Source: Bacillus timonensis (GTDB taxonomy: Bacteria > Bacillota > Bacilli > Bacillales > Bacillaceae_L). Taken from it: a stretch of DNA of 49,828 nt. Location of the stretch: assembly GCF_000285535.1 (NCBI RefSeq), contig NZ_HE610985.1, forward strand, positions 1,540,727 to 1,590,554. The letters run 5' to 3'. The position numbers were made by a program, and so were the translations under genes. The notes beneath the pieces are model-generated. The model worked only from the letters and a program-made list of their open reading frames with translations. It made no database searches and was not told the origin of the DNA. How positions within the stretch are numbered: position 1 is the first letter of the stretch; every line of letters begins with the position of its first letter. Below, piece by piece: positions 44,165 to 49,828 of the stretch.

Positions 44165-44854
44165 TCAGTCACCAACCTTATAGCCCATACCGCGGACTGT
44201 CTTGATGATTTTGGGACTTTGCGGCTCATCCTCAAGCTTTTCTCGTAATCTCTTGATGTAGACGGTCAGTGTATTGTCATTCACGAAATCCCCCGCTACA
44301 TCCCAAATTCGATCTAGCAGCTGTGTTCTCGTAAGGACTTGGCCAATATGATTTGCGAATATCAAGAATAGACGGTACTCCAATGCAGTCAGGAGGATCT
44401 CTTCTCCATTCTTATACACCTTTCCCTCCAATGTGTTGACCCGGATATTTTCGATATCTATTATCGTTTTGGGCTGTGCTATTGTTTGCTTGTTATACCG
44501 ACGAAGTACGGATTTAATGCGTGACAAAAGCTCACGTATGCGAAAAGGCTTTGTAATATAATCATCCGCACCCATATCCAGTCCCATTACCACGTTCACT
44601 TCATCATCCAGTGCAGTTAAAAAAATAACCGGTTTATCCATTTGCTTTTTTACTAATTCACATAATTCGTAACCACTTCCATCTGGTAAAGATAAATCAA
44701 AGAGACATAAATCGATTTCATTTATTTTTTCGTTTATTACCCTCTTTGCATCATCCGCATTATGGCAAATGAATGTCTCATACCCATCCTGGGTCAACGA
44801 ATAATTCAATCCCGTTGCAATTGTCTTATCATCTTCTACAAGTAATATTTTCAT
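44165..44854 (-). CDS. OmpR-family response regulator of the exporter-linked system
   Basis: A 229-residue response regulator: receiver with Asp53 (LFDLSLPDGSG), Lys in ITKPF, and an OmpR winged helix (LEYRLFLIFANH, then LTVYIKRLREKL and VRGMGYKV). ATG 44854 begins MKILLVEDD. The upstream open frame to 44896 runs through a dyad repeat. No strong ribosome binding site is seen, and the dyad unit may influence translation. The repeats at 43095-43127 are its likely target. Confidence 0.93.
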   Translation of the reverse strand: MKILLVEDDKTIATGLNYSLTQDGYETFICHNADDAKRVINEKINEIDLCLFDLSLPDGSGYELCELVKKQMDKPVIFLTALDDEVNVVMGLDMGADDYITKPFRIRELLSRIKSVLRRYNKQTIAQPKTIIDIENIRVNTLEGKVYKNGEEILLTALEYRLFLIFANHIGQVLTRTQLLDRIWDVAGDFVNDNTLTVYIKRLREKLEDEPQSPKIIKTVRGMGYKVGD

Positions 44855-44860
44855 AGTGAC

Positions 44861-44884
44861 GAGACAAAGACTACCCTTTGTCCC
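44861..44884. repeat. GGGAC dyad element, diverged single unit
   Basis: On the minus strand GGGACAAAGGG, then TAGTCTTTGTCTC, matches the 27-nt unit with several changes. It lies 6 nt upstream of the response-regulator start and replaces the usual ribosome binding site region. Confidence 0.5.
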
Positions 44885-44933
44885 AACACCTCCCACTGTA
44901 TTTAATCTGTTCTAGGCTATTTTATCAAAAACA

Positions 44934-44976
44934 AAAACCCCTGGACATGTTGAATTTCTCCATCATCAGGGGTTTT
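44934..44976 (-). terminator. Terminator of the NCS2 permease
   Basis: On the minus strand AAAACCCCTG and CAGGGGTTTT form a 10-bp stem with a 23-nt loop, then TGTTTTTG. Confidence 0.7.
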
Positions 44977-44981
44977 CACTA

Positions 44982-46274
44982 TTATACATATATAAAATAG
45001 ACAATAAACGTTATAAAAAGAACATACATAATCGGATGGACTTCTTTATGTCTTCCCAATGCAAGCATTGTAATAGGATACATGATGAATCCTAAAGCAA
45101 TACCTGTTGCGACGCTAAATGTTAAAGGCATCATAATAATTGTTGTAAATGCTGGTATAGCAATATCCAGCTTCGTCCAGTCAATATGGCGAACTTCTGC
45201 TACCATCATCGCGCCCACGATAATGAGGGCTGGAGCTGTTATTTCAGACGTAACAACCGCTAACAATGGCGAGAAAAAGAGTGCTAAAAAGAAAAAGCCT
45301 GAGATGACTATCGACGAAAATCCAGTACGTGCACCTGCAGCAATTCCTGCAGTTGATTCAATTAGGGAAGCAGTCGGAGACGTTCCTAGAATAGAACCGA
45401 TCACAGTTGCTGAGGCATCCGATAATAATGCAGGACCAGCGTTTGGAATTTTATTATCCTTTAAGATTCCAGCCTGACTCGCAACTGCAATCAATGTACC
45501 TGCTGTATCAAAAAATCCAACAAATAAGAATGTAAAAATGACAATAATGATATCTGGTGTAAATACATTTGGAAGCTCAGTAAAAACAACACCAAATGTT
45601 GGTTCAAGACTTGGTATTTTTCCTATAATACCTGTTGGCTTTTGAATAATCCCAAAGATCATCCCTACAATGGAGGCAATAACCATTCCATAGAAAATAC
45701 CACCACGAATTCCCCTAACTAGCATTATGGAAGTAATAACGAATCCGAATAAGGCTAGCAAAGTCGCGCCCGATGTGAAATCCCCAAGTGATACAAATGT
45801 AGCCTCGTTTCCTATAATAATTTTCGCATTTTTCAAACCAATAAATGCGACAAAGAAACCAATCCCACCAGCAATGGCATACTTCAAATCCTGTGGTATC
45901 ACATTAATAATTTTTTCACGTACTTTTAACACACTTAAAATCACAAATAAAATACCTGCCACGAAAACGCCCGTTAATGCTGTTTGCCAAGGAATTCCCA
46001 TCCCAATTACAACGGAATACGTAAAAAATGAATTTAGACCCATGCTAGGAGCAATCCCGATTGGATAGTTAGAAAGTATACCGATTAACAGTGAACCAAG
46101 AATAATGGTTATCGCGGTTGCAGTAAAAACGGCGCCTTTGTCCATCCCAGATTCACCTAAAACGATTGGATTTACCACAAGAATGTAAGCCATTGATAGA
46201 AAAGTGGTTAATCCACCAATAAATTCCTGCTTAAATGAAGTTTGACGTGTATTGAAATCAAAATAATTTTTCAT
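44982..46274 (-). CDS. NCS2-family purine permease (guanine/hypoxanthine type)
   Basis: A 430-residue polytopic permease of the AzgA-like branch of NCS2, as B. subtilis PbuG and PbuO. The opening FKQEFIGGLTTFLSMAYILVVNP, the motif GLNSFFTYSVV and the late LGTSPTASLIESTAGIAAGARTG region (by position about 300-322) are characteristic. It would import guanine or hypoxanthine by proton symport, which would feed the guanine deaminase encoded 37 kb away; that link is inference. ATG 46274 has AGAGGA upstream at a longish 10 nt. No purine riboswitch is seen. It is divergent from the GntR gene. Confidence 0.88.
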   Translation of the reverse strand: MKNYFDFNTRQTSFKQEFIGGLTTFLSMAYILVVNPIVLGESGMDKGAVFTATAITIILGSLLIGILSNYPIGIAPSMGLNSFFTYSVVIGMGIPWQTALTGVFVAGILFVILSVLKVREKIINVIPQDLKYAIAGGIGFFVAFIGLKNAKIIIGNEATFVSLGDFTSGATLLALFGFVITSIMLVRGIRGGIFYGMVIASIVGMIFGIIQKPTGIIGKIPSLEPTFGVVFTELPNVFTPDIIIVIFTFLFVGFFDTAGTLIAVASQAGILKDNKIPNAGPALLSDASATVIGSILGTSPTASLIESTAGIAAGARTGFSSIVISGFFFLALFFSPLLAVVTSEITAPALIIVGAMMVAEVRHIDWTKLDIAIPAFTTIIMMPLTFSVATGIALGFIMYPITMLALGRHKEVHPIMYVLFITFIVYFIYV

Positions 46275-46321
46275 ATGTGTATATTCCTCTTTTTATTAAA
46301 TTTTTAATTTGTTATACAAAT

Positions 46322-46360
46322 TATAGAACAGATTTGTTATAATAAATATAGAACAGATTA
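46322..46360. promoter_or_regulatory. Direct repeats in the NCS2/GntR divergent region
   Basis: TATAGAACAGATT occurs at 46322-46334 and 46347-46359, 25 bp apart. A TATAAT box on the plus strand lies between them (46338-46343). The arrangement suits an operator of the adjacent GntR regulator. Confidence 0.5.
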
Positions 46361-46363
46361 AAA

Positions 46364-46421
46364 GGGACATGAGGACAGGTTCCTTGTCCCAGTTGGGACA
46401 GTAAACCTGTCCCTCTGTCCC
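46364..46421. repeat. GGGAC dyad element, inverted pair
   Basis: Two 27-nt units, 46364-46390 and 46395-46421, lie in inverted orientation with a 4-nt spacer. The pair can fold into one long hairpin. It forms the leader of the GntR gene, 9 nt before its AGGAGG. Confidence 0.8.
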
Positions 46422-46441
46422 AAAGATAGGAGGGATCAAAA

Positions 46442-46834
46442 ATGATAATTCAAATTGAACCTGAATCCGATATTCCCATTTACCAACAAATGACCAATCA
46501 AATCATTAAAGGAATCGCGAGAGGGTTAATTCATCCCGGTGAATCCCTACCTTCCGTGAGAACATTTGCTGCAGACCTTGGTATCAACATGCACACTGTT
46601 AACAAAAGTTATCACCAATTAGAGAAAAAAGGAATCATCAAAATTGTGCCTAAATCTGGAGCGGTGATCTCTTCCCCACAGGATTTCAACGAATCTTCGT
46701 TTGACAGGTTAAAGGAAGACTATAAATTACTTATCGCGGAATCTCTCGTTGTCGGTATGTCCAATGAACAAATTCAAGAATTAGTTTCTACTATTATCAC
46801 TCATTTTAAAAGTTCATCAAATAAGGAGGCATAA
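46442..46834 (+). CDS. GntR-family regulator, YtrA subfamily
   Basis: A 130-residue regulator: a GntR winged helix (PIYQQMTNQIIKGIARG, then LPSVRTFAADLGINMHTVNK) with only a short C-terminal tail of about 45 residues, the mark of the YtrA subfamily. ATG 46442 follows AGGAGG. Members usually repress their own operon, often one with a transporter or membrane protein; here that is the DUF1648 gene 2 nt downstream. The direct repeats at 46322-46359 are a candidate operator. Confidence 0.93.
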   Translation: MIIQIEPESDIPIYQQMTNQIIKGIARGLIHPGESLPSVRTFAADLGINMHTVNKSYHQLEKKGIIKIVPKSGAVISSPQDFNESSFDRLKEDYKLLIAESLVVGMSNEQIQELVSTIITHFKSSSNKEA

Positions 46835-46836
46835 TT

Positions 46837-47928
46837 ATGACGTTGGCTATCTTTCTCATTATCGCGGTTATTCTAGCTGGAATTCAAACCGCAGTTCCTT
46901 TTCTTGTGAAGCGAACGGTTATCTTTGGAATAACAGTTCCTGAAAACCACATCAAAAATGAAAAACTTTCTTCTTATAAAAAGAAATATGCCCTACTCGT
47001 ATCCCTTTTATCAATTATCGCGTTGGCAGGTTACGCAATATGGGTATTCTCAAGCAATGCTTCTGAGGAACAGACAGTTCTAATCGGAACAATTATTCAA
47101 TTTGCGATTATTTTGTTCAGCTTTACCCTTTACTTTTATTTTCACGGAAAAACACTTCAGTTAAAAAAGAAAATGAAATGGGGAGAAAATACAAAACAGG
47201 TTCAAATCGCAGACTTGTCAGCTCGAGCTCAAGATGAAATGTTGCCATGGTACGTATTTTTAGTACCAATTCTCATTACAGTTGGTGTGATTGGGTATAC
47301 AATTGCACAATACGATCTTCTTCCAGATCAAATTCCGACTCACTGGGGAATAAATGGTGAGCCTGATGCCTTTACTGAAAAAACACTAGCTTCTGCTATC
47401 TCTGGCCCACTTACGATGTTCGTGATGCAAGTAATGTTTTTAGCCATTATCGTAAGCACAAAAAAGTCTGGAATAAAATTGAGTGCAACAGCAACCAATG
47501 CTTCCCGATTACGACAACTCACTTTACGTAAATATACAAGCTGGTTACTATTTTTTACGACCATATTATTAACAGGGATGTTTAGTTTCTTTCAATTTAG
47601 AACGATACACCCTGATATCGTGGACGGAACGATTGTAATGGCAGTTCCGATTATTTTCCTAATTCTTACTTTAGTCTCTACAATTGCTTTTGCCATAAAA
47701 GTGGGAAGCTCAGATAAAGGAAACATTGACGAAACCAATGCAGGAATAAGAGATTATGACGATGATAAACATTGGGTCGGTGGACTCTTTTATGTCAACA
47801 AAAACGATCCATCCATCTTTGTTGAAAAACGATTTGGTGTTGGCTGGTCAATCAATTTCGGAAACCCTATCGGATATTTTATCATCTTAGTCCCACTAGC
47901 ACTCATCATCCTGTTTAGTTTTCTTTAA
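46837..47928 (+). CDS. DUF1648/DUF5808 membrane protein
   Basis: A 363-residue membrane protein with about seven helices. The DUF1648 signature LPDQIPTHWGINGEPDAF lies at about residues 160-178, and the C-terminal DUF5808-like block has DDKHWVGGLFYVNKNDPSIF. Similar proteins are encoded with YtrA-type GntR regulators across Firmicutes. Function is unknown; related SdpI proteins give immunity to a killing peptide, but the link is distant. ATG 46837 follows AAGGAGG, which overlaps the GntR stop. It is followed by three successive hairpins. Confidence 0.88.
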   Translation: MTLAIFLIIAVILAGIQTAVPFLVKRTVIFGITVPENHIKNEKLSSYKKKYALLVSLLSIIALAGYAIWVFSSNASEEQTVLIGTIIQFAIILFSFTLYFYFHGKTLQLKKKMKWGENTKQVQIADLSARAQDEMLPWYVFLVPILITVGVIGYTIAQYDLLPDQIPTHWGINGEPDAFTEKTLASAISGPLTMFVMQVMFLAIIVSTKKSGIKLSATATNASRLRQLTLRKYTSWLLFFTTILLTGMFSFFQFRTIHPDIVDGTIVMAVPIIFLILTLVSTIAFAIKVGSSDKGNIDETNAGIRDYDDDKHWVGGLFYVNKNDPSIFVEKRFGVGWSINFGNPIGYFIILVPLALIILFSFL

Positions 47929-47929
47929 A

Positions 47930-47955
47930 AATCGACAAGCGAAGGCTTGTCGATT
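47930..47955 (+). terminator. First hairpin after the DUF1648 gene
   Basis: AATCGACAAGC and GCTTGTCGATT form a perfect 11-bp stem with a GAAG loop, 1 nt after the stop codon, without a T-run. Confidence 0.7.
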
Positions 47956-47959
47956 CAGA

Positions 47960-47993
47960 GTGTAGAGAAAGTCAGTGCTGACTTTCTCTACAC
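47960..47993 (+). terminator. Second hairpin after the DUF1648 gene
   Basis: A perfect 16-bp inverted repeat (GTGTAGAGAAAGTCAG and CTGACTTTCTCTACAC) separated by 2 nt, followed by GAATTTTTAAAG. Confidence 0.75.
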
Positions 47994-48028
47994 GAATTTT
48001 TAAAGATATCTAAATTTTAACTCAAGTC

Positions 48029-48153
48029 TCAGACTGTCTAAGACGCTTGTCAGACAAGGCGCGCAGCTGAGCGAAGACGCGAATAGAAGTTGCCGAATGA
48101 GCGCAACGAGCGAGGCAAGCAACGCAGTATGCGAGCGTTTGTCAACAGTCTGA
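48029..48153. repeat. GC-rich 125-bp element with terminal inverted repeats
   Basis: TCAGACTGT (48029-48037) and ACAGTCTGA (48145-48153) are perfect 9-bp inverted ends, and the pairing continues imperfectly inward. The centre is rich in GCGA and GAGC motifs and much more GC-rich than its surroundings. No reading frame fits. It lies between two copies of the CGACAAGC hairpin. Confidence 0.6.
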
Positions 48154-48155
48154 AT

Positions 48156-48183
48156 CGACAAGCGCGGGCTTGTCGTTTTTTTT
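48156..48183 (+). terminator. Third hairpin, strong terminator
   Basis: CGACAAGC and GCTTGTCG with a GCGG loop, followed by eight T. The preceding bases repeat the sequence of the first hairpin (AATCGACAAGCG). Confidence 0.85.
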
Positions 48184-49438
48184 AGCTTGATGAAGGTTTT
48201 AGCTTCATTTTTGTATCGTAAGCCCGGAAAGCCTTGCCATAGAAATAGGCAAAACTACCTTGTAAACCAGCCGCGATATAAAAAGGCAATGCCAATGCTC
48301 CTACTCCAAAGAAGTAGCCAGTTATATATGGACCGATTGAAATCGGTAGTCGCATTGAAAGTAGATTAATACTAGATGCAAAACCACTACGATTGCCTCG
48401 TGTTAGGCTTACACTCAGTGCTTGCTGAGCTCCTTGAGACCCTCGATTTAAAGCTGTTCGTAGAATATAAATAATTGAAACGAGAGCATATGAAGACAAC
48501 AACGGCATGAAAATCAACAGTAGGCATGCAATGAAACGAACCATTACAATTGATTGAACCGTTCCATACTTATGTGAAATCCTAGCTTGAAAAAAGGATG
48601 TGATTCCTGTTGCAAAAAAAGTTAGGGCTAACGTGCTACCAATTTGCGCACTGCTAACTCCAAATTTAACCGAAAACCAGTAAGCCATCATTGGACCCGT
48701 CAAACCAATTGCAATCCCATTCAATACATTAATTCCTGCTAGTTTTAACATTGCATGATTTTCTACTTTGACAATTTTCTTATCTTCTACTACGGACTGC
48801 TTGTCCAAAGATCGCGTACTCCTTGGAACAGTTTCATCTCGAATCGTTAAAATAATCGACGTTGTAACAAGAGAGAATATGAACGTAATATAAAAAGCAA
48901 GTTGATAGGAAAAGATTCCTGCTACGATTTCATCAATGTTCATCGTTCCAACTAGCATTGCCCCTGTCGCCATTCCAAAAAAACTAAGCGCATTATTCAA
49001 GCTATACATTTTTCCACGTTCAGATGGTTGGATAAAAGTTGCCAGCCATGCCTGTTCTGCAGGGGCAAATGGGCTCGCCGAACCAGCATCTGCCTTACCA
49101 AAACCTGACAGAGAAATTGCAATAAATAAGAGCGCTGGATTTGTCGAGAGGATTCCAATCAATGCACACCCCGCTGTCAAAAGCTCCGAAAAAAGAATGA
49201 AGGGTTTCCGTCCCACCCGGTCACTACAAACACCGATAAACGGTGCTAGGAATACACCAAGCAATCCACCAGCTGCTAGCACCGTTCCGATTGTCACCGA
49301 ACTCCACCCCAAAGCATCAAGGTACAAAGCTAGTACTACAACCATCATACCTTGTCCGATGCTTCGTATCGTGTTAACTAACATCAGCTTTTTAACCACT
49401 GGATGTATTTTTTCTGGATTGTCTTCTCTGATTAACAT
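48182..49438 (-). CDS. Major facilitator superfamily (MFS) transporter
   Basis: A 418-residue transporter with twelve predicted helices. The motif GVCSDRVGRKPFIL between helices 2 and 3 is the MFS signature. A long cytoplasmic loop with a charged KQSVVEDKKIV stretch joins the halves. It resembles drug-efflux or YttB-like proteins, but no substrate can be assigned. ATG 49438 follows AAGTGGTGA; the frame open to 49528 has no ribosome binding site. Confidence 0.88.
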   Translation of the reverse strand: MLIREDNPEKIHPVVKKLMLVNTIRSIGQGMMVVVLALYLDALGWSSVTIGTVLAAGGLLGVFLAPFIGVCSDRVGRKPFILFSELLTAGCALIGILSTNPALLFIAISLSGFGKADAGSASPFAPAEQAWLATFIQPSERGKMYSLNNALSFFGMATGAMLVGTMNIDEIVAGIFSYQLAFYITFIFSLVTTSIILTIRDETVPRSTRSLDKQSVVEDKKIVKVENHAMLKLAGINVLNGIAIGLTGPMMAYWFSVKFGVSSAQIGSTLALTFFATGITSFFQARISHKYGTVQSIVMVRFIACLLLIFMPLLSSYALVSIIYILRTALNRGSQGAQQALSVSLTRGNRSGFASSINLLSMRLPISIGPYITGYFFGVGALALPFYIAAGLQGSFAYFYGKAFRAYDTKMKLKPSSS

Positions 49439-49597
49439 ATTTTCACCACTTTGAAGTATAACTTTTGTTTGAATTAAAGGTTCTAAATTAAAAGTTCTAA
49501 TTAAAAGCGTTCCAAACAAAAGTGGCAATTATTCACAGGTGATGTATGTGGAATTGATTTTATACGATGATGTGGAGATTTTGGTGGTTATTTGGTG

Positions 49598-49774
49598 GCG
49601 TTCGGGCGGTCATCAACCTGATGAAGGACTTTCCAGGCGGGGGCTTGCCGCATTCGGGCTTTCATCACCTCGATGAAGGACTTTCCGCGCGGGGGCTTGC
49701 CGCATTCGGGCTTTCATTACCTCGATGAAGGACTTTCCGATAGGGTCCTTGCCGCGTTCGGGCTTTCATCACCT
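49598..49774. repeat. 52-bp tandem repeat, 3.4 copies
   Basis: Three full units (49598-49649, 49650-49701, 49702-49753) and a 21-bp partial fourth. Each starts GC(A/G)TTCGGGC, holds a small dyad TTCATC-acctc-GATGAA and ends CTTGCC. The period is not a multiple of three, so it is non-coding. The stretch 49439-49597 before it holds nothing else I can name. Confidence 0.88.
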
Positions 49775-49828
49775 CTACTCATACTCACATTCCTCTTCAT
49801 ATTCTAAATGAAGTGGAATTTGCCCAAA

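Noticed and set aside
45082-46068. Long plus-strand frames inside the purine permease gene
   Set aside because: They are antisense shadows of a membrane protein and show no independent start signals.
985-46421. GGGAC dyads as a CRISPR array
   Set aside because: Copies are dispersed over 46 kb, palindromic, in both orientations and without regular spacers or cas genes.

Overview
The window comes from an AT-rich, endospore-forming member of the Bacillaceae (Bacillus sensu lato). The evidence is a spore photoproduct lyase operon (splAB), minor spore-protein-like and Bacillus-specific small genes (YugN, DUF378, DUF3189), strong GGAGG-type ribosome binding sites with frequent TTG/GTG starts, a SAM-I riboswitch in front of a YxjG/YxjH-like gene, and BceRS/VncRS-like and YesMN-like two-component systems. 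No rRNA, tRNA, CRISPR, prophage or intact insertion sequence was seen.

Region by region. (1) 1-5.7 kb is a UV-repair island: two tandem UV-damage endonucleases, splA-splB, a YugN-like gene, a tiny hydrophilic ORF and an AhpD/CMD-like gene. (2) 5.8-8.7 kb holds a DUF2383 protein, an amidohydrolase-type guanine deaminase and a MarR regulator. (3) 8.3-21.6 kb is the most unusual part. An SDR-SDR-MarR operon lies next to a long operon encoding a PaaK-like acyl-CoA ligase, two HyuA-like subunits, a small zinc-ribbon subunit, a HyuB-like subunit and a URO-D-like protein, with a GAF/PucR-type regulator upstream. Subunit number, order and sizes match the five-subunit ATP-dependent acetophenone carboxylase (Apc) of Aromatoleum. 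With a dehydrogenase and a ligase they can be read as an alcohol -> ketone -> beta-keto acid -> CoA-ester route. (4) 21.9-30.0 kb is a monosaccharide ABC transporter (ChvE/GguA/GguB type) downstream of a membrane-anchored sugar-binding protein, a YesM-like kinase and a YesN-like regulator. The transporter's binding protein has an apparent one-base frameshift inside its lipoprotein signal peptide.

(5) 30.3-39.4 kb is a series of mostly single genes: a C45-type acyltransferase/hydrolase, DUF378, a TetR regulator divergent from a DsbA-like protein, a riboswitch-controlled MetE-like methyltransferase, a ClC channel, an EamA transporter, DUF3189 and an MscS channel. (6) 39.8-44.9 kb is a two-component system with its ABC/FtsX exporter; three direct repeats next to the exporter promoter look like the response-regulator binding site. 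(7) 45-49.5 kb holds an NCS2 purine permease, a divergent GntR (YtrA-type)/DUF1648 pair, and an MFS transporter, and ends in a 52-bp tandem repeat.

A recurrent non-coding element runs through the window. It is a unit of about 27 nt, GGGAC..AGGGACAGGT..TGTCCC, found singly or as inverted pairs, mostly in 5' leaders. Several other dyads and repeats (48.0 kb, 30.2 kb, 8.0 kb, 49.6 kb) are not explained by the genes.
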